A DNA stretch of 64,000 nucleotides from Paenibacillus fonticola DSM 21315 (GTDB taxonomy: Bacteria > Bacillota > Bacilli > Paenibacillales > Paenibacillaceae): assembly GCF_000381905.1 (NCBI RefSeq), contig NZ_KB907248.1, positions 1 through 64,000 of the forward strand. Direction: 5' to 3'. How positions within the stretch are numbered: position 1 is the first letter of the stretch; each line of letters starts with the position of its first letter. This document shows, piece after piece, positions 17,708-27,671 of this stretch. The position numbers and the translations under genes were made by a program. The notes under the pieces were generated by a model that did not search any database, was not told the DNA's origin, and saw nothing but the letters and a program-made list of their open reading frames with translations.

Positions 17708-18541
17708 CTATTTATAATTTGTAAATCGATTATCCGTCCGCAGCATTTCTTGCTGTGCGGCACCCTGCGGGCTTAAATATGCCAGCCTTGATTCCGAAGT
17801 CAGGCGCAGTGGAAGCCCCGTCTTCCGATCGATAGTGAGATGATAAACAGCTTGAATGTCTGCCTGATTCAGCATTTGGGCAAGCTGCTCCTTTCCATAG
17901 CTATATATTTGCTCAGCTTGGCTCGATACCTTCCCCCGCTTCGTGCTGGGAAGCTTAGCAAGCTCGCCGTCCCATTTCTCTCTGATCTGATTCATTTCTT
18001 CCTCCAGTCCGGCGGCCATCAAATGGAGAGCGTCTTTGGAATCCAGCTCAATGCGAAGCACTCTCGTCCCCCTGGCTGCTCCGCTCTCCATTTTAATCGT
18101 TTTGTTCGCCTTCTGGATTTGTTCCAGTTGCTCCAAAGGATTTAACCGGGCAAGTCCGCTGCCCAGCGTCTCTGGATCGGATACGATATGCCAGTGCCGG
18201 TTAAGCGCCTGAAGCTTTGCTTCATGCACTTCATCTTTACGCTGCCCCGATGTTTGAAGCCTTCCTTTTTGCTCGCCCTCGGCAATGACGGTTCGTATAG
18301 TCAACTGATGATGATCATCCATTTGTCCCGTATAGCTTAAATTTTGCTCCAGTTCCCCGTTCTCTCCGCGCCACAATGCGGCTTTTCCATGAAAAGTCAA
18401 CGTATCTACGCCGGCCAAACCGGACCATGTATCTTTAAACCATTCCTCAGGCGATTTGGCATCCTGCATCCTGCACGATGATATCATCACAGCTATAAGT
18501 ATCCACCCTAAAGCTGGCACTATTTTGTACAATTTCTGCAT
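17708..18541 (-). CDS. Hypothetical lipoprotein, 277 residues
   Basis: The N-terminus is a lipoprotein signal peptide: a positive start (MQKLYK), a hydrophobic core and a lipobox ending in MISSC with Cys23. The mature part is charged, and its alternating strands (VDTLTFHGKAALWRG, HHQLTIRTVIAEGE, VYHLTIDRKTGLPLRLTSES) resemble the LolA/sporulation-type beta fold seen in Bacillales surface lipoproteins. I do not recognise the exact family. AAGGAGG precedes the ATG. It follows the GGDEF gene on the same strand, behind a terminator. Confidence 0.7.
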   Translation of the reverse strand: MQKLYKIVPALGWILIAVMISSCRMQDAKSPEEWFKDTWSGLAGVDTLTFHGKAALWRGENGELEQNLSYTGQMDDHHQLTIRTVIAEGEQKGRLQTSGQRKDEVHEAKLQALNRHWHIVSDPETLGSGLARLNPLEQLEQIQKANKTIKMESGAARGTRVLRIELDSKDALHLMAAGLEEEMNQIREKWDGELAKLPSTKRGKVSSQAEQIYSYGKEQLAQMLNQADIQAVYHLTIDRKTGLPLRLTSESRLAYLSPQGAAQQEMLRTDNRFTNYK

Positions 18542-18632
18542 GTTAGCAAGCCCTCCTTAAAGGCTGAAATTCATTGACACGCTGTTAGCTGTAGGCTGTC
18601 CCTGCTTAGGGAATCTATGCGTCTGAACGGCG

Positions 18633-18666
18633 AAAAGCTGCCCCTCACTAGCAGGACAGCTTGTCT
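18633..18666 (-). terminator. Terminator of the GGDEF gene
   Basis: Minus-strand AAGCTG-x-CCT pairs with AGG-x-CAGCTT, followed by TTTTC. It starts about 30 bp after the stop codon. Confidence 0.75.
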
Positions 18667-18691
18667 GGATTGCTTTACGATGAACTTAACC

Positions 18692-20635
18692 TTAACCGAT
18701 TTGCGACTGATTTCTGCCGTTATTTTTAGCTTTGTACAATGCCATATCAGCCTGATAAAACAACGATTCCACGCTAATTTTGTCATCATCCCGCTTCCAT
18801 TCCGCAATGCCGCAAGAAACGGTCACACACGGCTTCGTCTCCTGCTCTACGCGCAGGCGAATCATCTCCGCGATCTGACGGCCGTGCTCAATGCTGGCTC
18901 CCGGCAAATATAGCGCCAGTTCCTCACCGCCCCAGCGGGCGGCAATGTCGGTTTTGCGAATGGTGCTGGTGATGATCGAGCACACCTGCTTCAGAATTTG
19001 ATCTCCGGTCTGATGGCCGTACGTATCGTTGACCCCTTTGAATTGATCAATATCAACGACGATTAGCGACCCGTTGGCATCTTTCTTCTGAAACTCCTGA
19101 ATCGTATCGTCTAAATAATGGCGTGCATACAGTCCGGTCAGCATATCGCGGTTGGCCATCCTCCGCACTTCAGCATGCAGCGAAGCATTAGCAATGGCCA
19201 GACCGATATGGGATGCCAGCACCTGAAGCAATTTGTAATTTTCATACGAGAAAAAACGCTCTTCCCGATGAGACAGCATAATGACGCCGTTCACTTCTCC
19301 CCTTACGATCAACGGAGCGGCAATGAGCGCCCGCGATCCAGTCTCCTCCATCATTCTCGATGAAATTTTGCCGTATGCCTGATAATCGGATAAAATAATC
19401 GGTTCCTGCGTAGAGTAGATTAGACCGCTAAACCCGTAATCTTTAGGAAAAAACGCCTTGGACATCGCCGGAATGTTGCTCGACATAATTTTGAAACATT
19501 CGCTATCTTTGGAAATTTGTGAAATACAGCAATATTCCGCCTTAAAGATAGACAGGAGCTCCTCCGTGGCGAATTTAAAAACTTCTTTCGGCCTTAAACT
19601 TTGGTTTAGCCGCTTCGTCAGTTCATTAATAAGGCGCAATTCACTGATCAGCAGGTTGGATTGCTCGTACAATTTTGCGTTTTCGAAAGCCGTTCCCGCC
19701 GTATCAGCCAGCATACTAATCAGTTGCAGATCAACCTCTTCGACCTTGTCCCGCTCCAGAAGCAGATGAAATACACCGTAAGCTCCCTGCTTGCCAACTA
19801 GCGGTACCGCGATTTCAATGCATGGCTTCCCTTCATCGCCCCACACCTCTTTACGAAGCATGCTTCCTTCCATAAACGCTCTGACACATACGTGATCCTG
19901 TTCGCCATGAAGGATAAGCGGCTTCACTCGCGGATCGCGGCTAAGATGATCCTGAGACATCAGCAGCTCAACCTTTGCTTCCGGATACATGCCGGCAATT
20001 CTCTCAAACACTTCTGTCAAAATAGAATCCACATCGATTTTACCGTGCAGCTTCTGAACGACCTGGAACAATATCGAGCGTCTGTGTTCTTCACGCTTGG
20101 CTTGTCTTTGGATATTGAGCAAATCAAGCACAAACCAGCCCTCGACTTTTTTGTAGAAGCAGGTTCTGAAATGATATGCCGCTGCTTTGACCCAAACGCT
20201 GGAAGCAGCGGCATTCGCATCTTCCGGCATGACGCAGCCCCATACAGCAAACAGCTGTTCCTTGCTCCGTGTCAAAACCGGTACGGCGACGATCCTATAC
20301 TGCTCCAAAGGCATAACGACCACGTTCAGCTCCTGTATACAGGCGGTTACAGCCTCTGAAACTTCGGATTGAACCAGCCCGTCACTTTCAACGATATCGC
20401 CGAGATGATTGGCGACGAACCATCTCGCCCCGGTCAGTTCAGGCAATCCGTGAACTTCCTGCTTCCAATCGGCATAGCCTTTTTGGATAAACGGTTCTAT
20501 ATAGGAATAATCATGTTCTGTTATATCAAGCTGCTCCAGCCAACTCATCTGCTCTTTTGATTCTTCATAAAGTGTAGACAGGACAGAATTCGGTATAGTA
20601 TTTATCATCGGGTTATCTCTTGATTGTTTGGCCAT
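18692..20635 (-). CDS. Diguanylate cyclase with two GAF-like sensor domains
   Basis: A 647-residue soluble protein. Two GAF-like regions lie at about 185-325 and 340-480, preceded by a unique N-terminal region. The C-terminal GGDEF domain (about 485-645) has the active-site motif GGEEL (569-573), the Mg2+-binding segment VVDIDQF and the product-inhibition I-site RKTD (560-563), five residues before the active site. It should make cyclic di-GMP from GTP, with feedback inhibition, in response to an unknown cytosolic signal. No EAL domain is present. AAAAGGAG precedes the ATG at good spacing, and a terminator follows, so it is monocistronic. Confidence 0.9.
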   Translation of the reverse strand: MAKQSRDNPMINTIPNSVLSTLYEESKEQMSWLEQLDITEHDYSYIEPFIQKGYADWKQEVHGLPELTGARWFVANHLGDIVESDGLVQSEVSEAVTACIQELNVVVMPLEQYRIVAVPVLTRSKEQLFAVWGCVMPEDANAAASSVWVKAAAYHFRTCFYKKVEGWFVLDLLNIQRQAKREEHRRSILFQVVQKLHGKIDVDSILTEVFERIAGMYPEAKVELLMSQDHLSRDPRVKPLILHGEQDHVCVRAFMEGSMLRKEVWGDEGKPCIEIAVPLVGKQGAYGVFHLLLERDKVEEVDLQLISMLADTAGTAFENAKLYEQSNLLISELRLINELTKRLNQSLRPKEVFKFATEELLSIFKAEYCCISQISKDSECFKIMSSNIPAMSKAFFPKDYGFSGLIYSTQEPIILSDYQAYGKISSRMMEETGSRALIAAPLIVRGEVNGVIMLSHREERFFSYENYKLLQVLASHIGLAIANASLHAEVRRMANRDMLTGLYARHYLDDTIQEFQKKDANGSLIVVDIDQFKGVNDTYGHQTGDQILKQVCSIITSTIRKTDIAARWGGEELALYLPGASIEHGRQIAEMIRLRVEQETKPCVTVSCGIAEWKRDDDKISVESLFYQADMALYKAKNNGRNQSQIG

Positions 20636-20863
20636 AGGAAAACTCCTTTTCGTCGTATCCTCGAATACGGCGATTTAATGGTAACCTAAGCTATTCAACT
20701 CTGTCCATTTCTAACAAGTGGTCTGCCTCTTCCGTTCTGTGACTATATGTTTATTTTACTATTTTCCTTGCGTTTTTGCATCAAAATTACTTCATTCCGC
20801 CACACTTTTTTGGGCCGAAAGCCCTATCGACATAAACCTCGGTTTTCATACAAAAACCTCTTC

Positions 20864-20891
20864 TTGACTTTATGTGGTGATTTCATATAAT
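20864..20891 (+). promoter_or_regulatory. Strong sigma-A promoter of rpsD
   Basis: TTGACT at 20864-20869, a 16-base spacer and a perfect TATAAT at 20886-20891. The start site should be near 20898, giving a leader of about 195 bases. Confidence 0.85.
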
Positions 20892-20894
20892 ATT

Positions 20895-21092
20895 TATTGT
20901 TGATAAAGACTGGATAGGTCTTGCTTAGGGCGTAACGCATGCGGCACCCTCTGGGCTTTGTTGCTGTCAGGACAGCGGCTGAACTTTCCTGGCAGATGGG
21001 CGCAATTATATCCTATCCTTCGCCCACATAAACAAAGTCCGCGCAAGTAGAACCCTACACCGAAAATTTAATTTAAAGGAGTCTACCTATAC
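20895..21092 (+). promoter_or_regulatory. Long 5' leader of rpsD, candidate S4 autoregulatory RNA
   Basis: The region between promoter and start codon is about 195 bases and holds paired segments, for example GGGCG near 20929 facing CGCCC near 21021. In B. subtilis the rpsD leader binds ribosomal protein S4 and represses its own translation or transcription. I infer the same role here from position and length; I did not match the published secondary structure. Confidence 0.5.
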
Positions 21093-21093
21093 A

Positions 21094-21693
21094 ATGGCAC
21101 GTTACACTGGTCCTAAATTTAAACTTAGCCGTCGTCTCGGCATTTCTTTAAGCGGCACCGGAAAAGAATTGAAGCGTCCTTTCCCTCCTGGACAACATGG
21201 TCCAACTCAACGGAGAAAGATTAGCAACTACGGTATGCAGCTTCAAGAGAAACAAAAGCTTCGCCACATGTACGGCCTCGGCGAGAAGCAATTCCGCACT
21301 TTGTTCAACAAAGCGCAAAAAATGAGCGGGATCGCGGGTGAGAACTTTATGTTCCTCCTTGAAACCCGTCTCGACAACCTAGTTTACCGTCTGGGCTTCT
21401 CCAACTCCCGTGCAGGCGCACGTCAATTGGTTTCCCACGGTCATGTGACGGTTAACGGCAAGAAAGTGGATATCGCCTCTTACTCCGTAAGCCCTGGCGA
21501 TGTGATCGGCCTTCGTGAAAGAAGCCGCGGCCTTGCAACGATCAAGGAAGCGCTTGAGAACCGTTCGCATGTTCCTGCTTACCTGGAATTCAACGATACA
21601 GCACTGGAAGGCAAGTTCATTCGTTTGCCAGAGCGCTCCGAGCTGGCTCAAGACGTCGACGAGAAACAAATCGTCGAGTTCTACAACCGTTAA
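21094..21693 (+). CDS. rpsD: 30S ribosomal protein S4
   Basis: A 199-residue S4 protein: N-terminal [19 protein letters not shown], a zinc-free N-domain and the S4 RNA-binding domain at about 90-155 ([32 protein letters not shown]). It nucleates assembly of the small subunit body by binding the 5' domain of 16S rRNA, and it is often an autogenous repressor. Codon use is visibly biased towards preferred codons, as for other ribosomal genes. AAAGGAG precedes the ATG. It is transcribed alone from a strong promoter and ends at a strong terminator. Confidence 0.97.
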   Translation: MARYTGPKFKLSRRLGISLSGTGKELKRPFPPGQHGPTQRRKISNYGMQLQEKQKLRHMYGLGEKQFRTLFNKAQKMSGIAGENFMFLLETRLDNLVYRLGFSNSRAGARQLVSHGHVTVNGKKVDIASYSVSPGDVIGLRERSRGLATIKEALENRSHVPAYLEFNDTALEGKFIRLPERSELAQDVDEKQIVEFYNR

Positions 21694-21700
21694 TAACAAG

Positions 21701-21740
21701 AAAACCGGCTTAAGTCCTCTCGGACTGAGCCGGTTTTTTT
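21701..21740 (+). terminator. Terminator of rpsD
   Basis: AAAACCGGCT at 21701-21710 pairs with AGCCGGTTTT, with an inner AGTCC/GGACT stem, followed by a long T-run. Confidence 0.95.
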
Positions 21741-21878
21741 TGACTGCTTAGATCAAAAAACAGCGGGCCTTCTTGTACTGCCTAATAAACCAAGGCGGAT
21801 TAACGATTAATAATTTACATATTTCTTAAAATCCACTCCGCAAAACAACATTCAAAAGCATTCAAATTCGTTAAATTA

Positions 21879-21887
21879 TGCTATAAT
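21879..21887 (+). promoter_or_regulatory. Extended -10 promoter of the penicillin-binding protein gene
   Basis: TGCTATAAT: a TG extension plus a perfect TATAAT at 21882-21887, 25 bp before the ATG. The -35 region is weak (ATTCAA-like). Confidence 0.6.
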
Positions 21888-21912
21888 GTTGCTGTTAAAA
21901 GGAGGATAACTC

Positions 21913-24900
21913 ATGGCTCGCGATAACGATACAAGCTCCAACAAAAAGCAACAGGAGAGCAGTACTAAAGTTCCGAAGCGATCGAAATGGCGCTGGTTCT
22001 GGAAAGCGCTGGGCTGGCTCACACTGCTCGGATTCGCTGCTGTTCTCTTTGCCGGAGGCGCCGTATTCGGGTACGTCTCTTCGATCGTCAAGGATGACCC
22101 TGTACGATCCCGCGCCGATATAGAAGCGAAAATCAATCATAATGAAATGACAGGGTTCGCCTACTTCCGAGACGGATCAGGCATCGGGCAGCTTCGATCC
22201 GAGGAAGACAGACGGCCGATCAGCTATGATGAAATTCCTGCTTCCGTAAAGGATGCGGTTATCGCCATTGAAGACAATAACTTCGATCATCATATTGGTA
22301 TTGATTTCAAAGGAACGCTGCGTGCAGTCAAGCAAAGACTGCTTAAAGAAGATGTGCAAACGGGAGGCAGCACGCTCACACAGCAGCTGTCAAGACGCGT
22401 ATTCCTCAATCTCGATAAAACCGCTAACCGGAAGGTTAAGGAAATTTTACTTTCTGTACGTCTGGAACGTTTTTTAACCAAAGAGGAAATTATTACTGCT
22501 TATTTGAATAAAGTTCCTTTTGGAAACGGCTCAAACGGCTACCAGGTATATGGCATTAAAGCTGCCGCTAAGGGCATTTTCAACATCACGAACCTGAATG
22601 AGCTCAATATCGCCCAAACAGCGTATTTGGCAGGGCTGCCTCAGCTTCCTTCCTCCTACTCCGCTTTTAACGGCAAGGGAGAGTTTAACCAGGAGGCCTT
22701 CGACCGCGCAATTAAACGGCAACAGCTTGTACTCTATCGTATGCTGGAAGAGAACAAAATTACGAAAACGGAATACAATGAAGCTTTGGCCTTCGATATT
22801 AAAAGTTCTCTGGCGCCGCAGACGAAAAAGGCATATGAGACTTATCCTTACCTTATGCTGGAGACAGAACGGCAGGGTGCTCTCGTCATCGCTATGATGA
22901 ATCATCCAGATATGAGCAAGGAGGAGCTGCTTAATAGTCCGCAATTGCTTGAGGAAGCCCGTCAGCAGCTGCTGACCGGAGGCTACCGCGTATACACGAC
23001 CATCGACAAGCAAGTATACAACGCCATGCACAAAGTATCAGAGAATGCCGACAATTTCAGCCCTTACAGCGAGAAAAAAGGACTGGAGCAAGTCGCCGCC
23101 ATCATGCTCGACAATCGGACAGGGGCCATTCTTGGAATGATTGAAGGCCGTGACTTTTATACAGAGCAAATGAATTATGCTACGCAGATGAAAAGACAGC
23201 CCGGTTCCACGATGAAGCCGATTTCCGCCTACTTGCCGGCTATGGAGCTTGGACTCATTCAGCCAGCAAGCATCATTGATGATTCCCCGATTATTTTACG
23301 GGATTATTCGAAGGGCTATCATATTCCGGTGAACGCAAGCGGAGGCTACAAAGGCCTCGTAACGGCGCGAACCGCTCTGAACGAGTCCCGAAACGTGCCG
23401 GCGCTTAAAGTATTCAATCAAGTAGTAGGCATAGAACAGGCTTGGGAGTTTACCAAGAAGCTCGGTATCACTACATTGGAAGAAGATGATTACGGCGCGC
23501 AGACCGGCGTGCTTGGCGGTCTGAAATACGGTGTCACGGTTGAGGAGTTAACGAATGCCTACAGCGCCATCGGCAACGGCGGGGAATTTACAGACGCCTA
23601 CATGGTCGAGAAGATTACCGATCTGAAAGGCAATGTCGTCTACAAGCATAAAGTCGAACCCGTACGGGTTTTCTCCAAACAGACGGCTTACTTAATGACG
23701 GATATGCTGCGCACGGTCATCACCGACGGAACCGCAAGTTCGCTTAGAAGAGAGTTCAAAAACTACGGAAAAATACCGATCGTCGGCAAAACCGGCTCCA
23801 CTCAAAATTACGCTGATGTATGGTTTATGGGCTACACACCGGACATTTCGCTCGGCGTATGGATCGGTTACAAAGAGCCGGTCAACACGCTGTCTGATGC
23901 AGGAAAATCACGTGCCCGCTCCATATGGGCGAAAGTGATGAACGAGGTGACCGAGAACAAACCGGAGCTTTTTGAGACGGGTAAATTCGAGAAGCCCGAG
24001 GGGATCGTTTCAAAAACAGTTTCCGGCTACAGCGGCAAACTGCCTACGCAGCTTACGCAGCAGGCCGGAAAAATGGTTACGGACATATTCAATTCGAAAT
24101 ATGTACCGACTGAGTCCGATGACGTGTTGGTACGGGCAAAATATATTACGTATGAAGGTGTAAACTACATCCCGCACGATACTACACCTTCGGATATGGT
24201 TATGGAAAAAGTCGTTATGAAGCGGGAGAAGCCGATCAAGGAGCTTGTGGAGGACCTGCAGAAGGCCTTCTCCAGCATGAGAGGCGGCCATAAATCGCTC
24301 AGCTTCTATATGCCGAAAGATGCCGGCGAAGACGCACCATCGAAGCTGGATCCGCGGGTGGATGACGGCAAAGCTCCATCCCCCCCTGCTAACGTAAAAA
24401 TGGCTTCGGCAGGAGGGGCGGCCAAAATAACCTTTGATAAAAATAGCGAAAAAGATGTGGTAGGGTACCGTCTCTACAAATCTGCAGCCGGGGCACCTTT
24501 CCAAAATACCGGAAAAGTAGTGCTGACTGGCGGGGAAACCGCATTTACCGATTCGGGAGAAGGCGGCAGCTACTCCTACTACGTTACTGCTGTTGACGTT
24601 GCCGGGCGTGAATCAGCACCTGGCGCGATCGTCGGCTATGATAGCTGGAGCGGTACGGGGAATCCGGACGATACGGATCAAGATACGCCGCCTGACATAG
24701 ACCTGGATAATTTATCGCCTCCGAATGCGCCTGCCAAAGTCAGCGTTCAAAGCAGCGAGCAGGAAATTACGATAAGCTGGGAGGCTAACGCACCCGCTGA
24801 GCAGGTGACCAACTATCAAATTTATTTGTCCTCATCTGCGGATGGAACGTATTCCAGATTAGGGTCGACCCCGGCTACTCAATTTTCGTTCAAAACAGAT

Positions 24901-24984
24901 GCCGCTAGCGGCTGGATTAGAGTAACGGCGATGAATCCCCTTGGAGAATCTGCAGCCTCAATATCTGTCCAGTTTAACAAATAA
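21913..24984 (+). CDS. Class A penicillin-binding protein with C-terminal FN3-like domains
   Basis: A 1023-residue bifunctional peptidoglycan synthase. A short cytosolic tail and one membrane helix (about 31-55) are followed by the GT51 glycosyltransferase (EDNNFDHH with Glu120; GGSTLTQQL at 151-159). The transpeptidase has PGSTMKP with active-site Ser432 and Lys435, SRN at 492-494 and KTG at 626-628. After it come a linker and two fibronectin-III-like domains (about 800-895 and 920-1020), joined by a Pro/Asp-rich spacer. It resembles the PBP1a/PonA family; the FN3 additions are seen in Bacillales PBP1 homologues and probably bind wall polymers. It is transcribed alone between two terminators. 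AAAGGAGG precedes the ATG. Confidence 0.93.
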   Translation: MARDNDTSSNKKQQESSTKVPKRSKWRWFWKALGWLTLLGFAAVLFAGGAVFGYVSSIVKDDPVRSRADIEAKINHNEMTGFAYFRDGSGIGQLRSEEDRRPISYDEIPASVKDAVIAIEDNNFDHHIGIDFKGTLRAVKQRLLKEDVQTGGSTLTQQLSRRVFLNLDKTANRKVKEILLSVRLERFLTKEEIITAYLNKVPFGNGSNGYQVYGIKAAAKGIFNITNLNELNIAQTAYLAGLPQLPSSYSAFNGKGEFNQEAFDRAIKRQQLVLYRMLEENKITKTEYNEALAFDIKSSLAPQTKKAYETYPYLMLETERQGALVIAMMNHPDMSKEELLNSPQLLEEARQQLLTGGYRVYTTIDKQVYNAMHKVSENADNFSPYSEKKGLEQVAAIMLDNRTGAILGMIEGRDFYTEQMNYATQMKRQPGSTMKPISAYLPAMELGLIQPASIIDDSPIILRDYSKGYHIPVNASGGYKGLVTARTALNESRNVPALKVFNQVVGIEQAWEFTKKLGITTLEEDDYGAQTGVLGGLKYGVTVEELTNAYSAIGNGGEFTDAYMVEKITDLKGNVVYKHKVEPVRVFSKQTAYLMTDMLRTVITDGTASSLRREFKNYGKIPIVGKTGSTQNYADVWFMGYTPDISLGVWIGYKEPVNTLSDAGKSRARSIWAKVMNEVTENKPELFETGKFEKPEGIVSKTVSGYSGKLPTQLTQQAGKMVTDIFNSKYVPTESDDVLVRAKYITYEGVNYIPHDTTPSDMVMEKVVMKREKPIKELVEDLQKAFSSMRGGHKSLSFYMPKDAGEDAPSKLDPRVDDGKAPSPPANVKMASAGGAAKITFDKNSEKDVVGYRLYKSAAGAPFQNTGKVVLTGGETAFTDSGEGGSYSYYVTAVDVAGRESAPGAIVGYDSWSGTGNPDDTDQDTPPDIDLDNLSPPNAPAKVSVQSSEQEITISWEANAPAEQVTNYQIYLSSSADGTYSRLGSTPATQFSFKTDAASGWIRVTAMNPLGESAASISVQFNK

Positions 24985-24992
24985 ACGATATC

Positions 24993-25039
24993 AAAAAAGG
25001 CTTTCCCGGAACGCTCAGCGTTCCTGGGAAAGCTTTTTT
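24993..25039. terminator. Bidirectional terminator after the penicillin-binding protein gene
   Basis: GGCTTTCCCGGAACGCT pairs with AGCGTTCCTGGGAAAGC around 25000-25032 with A- and T-runs on either side. It serves this gene and the convergent histidine kinase gene. Confidence 0.9.
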
Positions 25040-25053
25040 AAGGATTAACAAAT

Positions 25054-26856
25054 TTATACGTTTTCAGCGTAGCTGAACATCACGATGATAACCGTGCCTT
25101 TCCCGGCTTCGCTGCGCACCTCGACTTTTCCTCCGTGCCCCTCCGCAATTTCCTTTGCAATCGCCATACCTAGTCCGCTGCCTGAAGATGAGCTCTCCGT
25201 GTCAGTTCCCCGGTAATACCTTTGAAACAGGTTAGCCTGCGTCTTTTCGTCCATTCCAAGCCCATTATCCTCGAAATGGACGGAAAATTCTGATTCACTG
25301 CCCTTCTGCAAGCTAACCTTTAACCTGGTTCCTTCCGGGTTGTGCATTAATGCGTTAATGATAATATTGTCCATCATTCGCCGGAAGGCTTTCGGATCAA
25401 TATTATAAAATATAGGATCGGAAGCTGGGCTCCACTGAATTTCATAACTTAGCCACTGCGGATCTTCGGCAATGCGGGTAACTGCTTCTTTCAAAAACAT
25501 GTTCATATGATGGCGTTCCAACTGCAGCACGTCAGATGCATTCTTGAGACGGTACAATAAATTTAAATCCTGGATCAGCTCGTCCATATACTCCGCTTTC
25601 TCCGCCATGGTCGAGGCGAATTCAGCGATTTCATCTCTTCCCCATTCATATTGGCTCGAACGCAGCAGCTGAGCGTAACCATAAATGGAGGAAAGCGGCG
25701 TCTTCAAATCATGGGATAAGCTGGCGATCCATTCCTCGCGCATCCGGTCATTTTGCTCCCTTTCAAGCTCATGGTGCTCCAACTGCTGGGACAGCTCTTG
25801 GACAGTATACATCACTTCCGCGTAGGGTCTGTACCTCCATTTAAGGCGGCCTGCTCTCCTTTTGCTGCGCGGACGCCCCCGTCTGCCCACAGGCTCCTTG
25901 TAGTGCTGGTGAGCCAAATTTTGCAGCCACTGCATAACATGAAGCATCGGTGTGCCGAATCTGTTTCCCTGCCACAAAGATAGTCCGCCGCAGGCCAGCA
26001 GCAAAATGACAGCAACACTTCCAAAGCCGTACAGCAGCAACTGCACTTCATTGTACACTGTCGGCCCGATTGCGGTTAATTGAATGCCAGGCGCAGCATC
26101 GTACGGCGCGTGGATGAGCCACATCCTTCCCGTCTCCTCCTCGGTGCTCATTTCCAGGCGTACGCCGTAGCGTTCTGGATATTCTAGGCGAAGCACCAGT
26201 TCCTGCGGCGGATAAACATCCGGCAGGCCGGAGGGCAAACGGTAGGAGTGAAGCTCCTTCCCCGCTTGATCGAGAAGCTGGATACCGACGCCATGCTCTT
26301 GCAATACATAATTCACCTCATCAGGCCAGGCAATGGATTCCGTGCCATGTTCCGCTTCTTTTAAAGCTTGTTCTGAGCTGGAGCCCTCTTCTGCAAGCTG
26401 CCTTGCCGCCATGTCAAGCGGATCCTTTATCCCGTAAAGAAGGGTAACCATTTCTCCACTAATAGGGCGAATCAATATGTACAGCCGGTAAGGAAAAGGC
26501 TGCAGACGCCGGATATAATTGACCAGCTCGCCCGGGGTATACTTTTGTGGTACATCCGAAGGCGTTAAATAGGAGTATGTCACCTCACCTTTCTCATTCA
26601 GCAACTGCAGCCAGCCCCCGTTTATCTCTATTTGCTTCAGAAGCTTGGGGGACAGATGCACAGTTCCATCCTCGCGAACTGAATAAGAATCCAGGAGCGT
26701 TTCCATTGCAGGTCGAGAGAAACTACGCTTTAAATCAAGCTCTGTCATTTTTGACGCAAGCCAGATAAACATTACGACGATACACACAGCAGTAATAACC
26801 CCCACGGTCAGCCACTGTCTGATGAACATCATTACAAAACGCCGGCGCATCGTCAC
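25054..26856 (-). CDS. Sensor histidine kinase
   Basis: A 600-residue membrane kinase. Transmembrane segments lie at about 16-34 and 272-294 and enclose an extracellular sensor domain of about 235 residues. The H-box is SLSHDLKTPLSS with His382, and the ATPase domain has NIIINALMHN, DNGLGMD and GSGLGMAIAKEIAEGHGG. It should phosphorylate the regulator encoded just upstream. The GTG start at 26856 overlaps the regulator's stop codon as GTGA with AAGGGG upstream, a classical translational coupling. The signal is unknown; the divergent M23 lipoprotein gene suggests a cell-wall or stress input (inference). Confidence 0.92.
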   Translation of the reverse strand: MTMRRRFVMMFIRQWLTVGVITAVCIVVMFIWLASKMTELDLKRSFSRPAMETLLDSYSVREDGTVHLSPKLLKQIEINGGWLQLLNEKGEVTYSYLTPSDVPQKYTPGELVNYIRRLQPFPYRLYILIRPISGEMVTLLYGIKDPLDMAARQLAEEGSSSEQALKEAEHGTESIAWPDEVNYVLQEHGVGIQLLDQAGKELHSYRLPSGLPDVYPPQELVLRLEYPERYGVRLEMSTEEETGRMWLIHAPYDAAPGIQLTAIGPTVYNEVQLLLYGFGSVAVILLLACGGLSLWQGNRFGTPMLHVMQWLQNLAHQHYKEPVGRRGRPRSKRRAGRLKWRYRPYAEVMYTVQELSQQLEHHELEREQNDRMREEWIASLSHDLKTPLSSIYGYAQLLRSSQYEWGRDEIAEFASTMAEKAEYMDELIQDLNLLYRLKNASDVLQLERHHMNMFLKEAVTRIAEDPQWLSYEIQWSPASDPIFYNIDPKAFRRMMDNIIINALMHNPEGTRLKVSLQKGSESEFSVHFEDNGLGMDEKTQANLFQRYYRGTDTESSSSGSGLGMAIAKEIAEGHGGKVEVRSEAGKGTVIIVMFSYAENV

Positions 26857-27593
26857 CGTAATGTCCCCTTCTGAACCAGTTTGTAGCCGAGGCCGCGGAC
26901 AGTCAGCAAAAACTCAGGCTGAGCCGGGTTTCGCTCAATACGCTCGCGAATGCGATGGATATGTACCATTACCGTATTATCGTCATTTATTGCCGATTCT
27001 CCCCAAACCCGTTCATAAAGTTCATTTTTCGCGAAAACACGATTAGGATGGCGGCATAAAAAAAGCAGCAATTGAAACACCTGAGCCGGACACTCGACAC
27101 TCACTCCATTTACTGTTAATTCCTTGGCAGTTCCATCCACAATAAAATAACCGAAGTCATACACTTCTCGCCTTTCTTGTTCCTGTCCGCTGACCGGGGA
27201 TACCCGTTGGGCAATAAACTGGGCATTGGCCCGCCTAAGATGCACTTTCACTCTGGCTATTACCTCCAGCGGGTTGAAGGGTTTAACTATGTAGTCATCC
27301 CCGCCGATTGCAAATCCGGTCAGCTTGTCCAAATCGGTCGATCTCGCCGTCAGGAACAAAATCGGCGCGTCCGTCGACTCGCGAATAAATGGAGCCGCTT
27401 CAAAGCCGCTTTTACCAGGCAGCATCACGTCCAGCAAAATAAGATCATATCGTGTAGAACGACATGCTTCGATCGCCTCTTCCGCGCTTGTAACCGCATC
27501 AACCTGGCTATATCCTTCTTTCGCCAAAACAGTTTGGAGCAATTTCAAAATAGCTTTTTCATCATCTACCAACAGGATTTGAGGCTCATTCAA
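26853..27593 (-). CDS. OmpR/PhoB-family response regulator
   Basis: A 246-residue regulator with a receiver domain (acidic pocket Asp10-Asp11, phosphoacceptor Asp55 in LILLDVMLPG, LTA and IVKPF switch residues) and a C-terminal winged helix (about 140-243; NDDNTVMVHIHRIRERIE, VRGLGYKL). It is the first gene of an operon with the kinase. AAGGAGG is well placed before the ATG. The palindromic pair of TTAACA/TTAACT boxes at 27672-27716, about 80 bp upstream of this start, is the likely binding site for autoregulation and for control of the divergent M23 gene. Confidence 0.93.
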   Translation of the reverse strand: MNEPQILLVDDEKAILKLLQTVLAKEGYSQVDAVTSAEEAIEACRSTRYDLILLDVMLPGKSGFEAAPFIRESTDAPILFLTARSTDLDKLTGFAIGGDDYIVKPFNPLEVIARVKVHLRRANAQFIAQRVSPVSGQEQERREVYDFGYFIVDGTAKELTVNGVSVECPAQVFQLLLFLCRHPNRVFAKNELYERVWGESAINDDNTVMVHIHRIRERIERNPAQPEFLLTVRGLGYKLVQKGTLR

Positions 27594-27671
27594 CGACCGT
27601 CCTCCTTTCTATTTTCTTAGCAAATATCTTTATTTTAACACAGGATGTTTACCGTGCAGCCAAAAATGACC

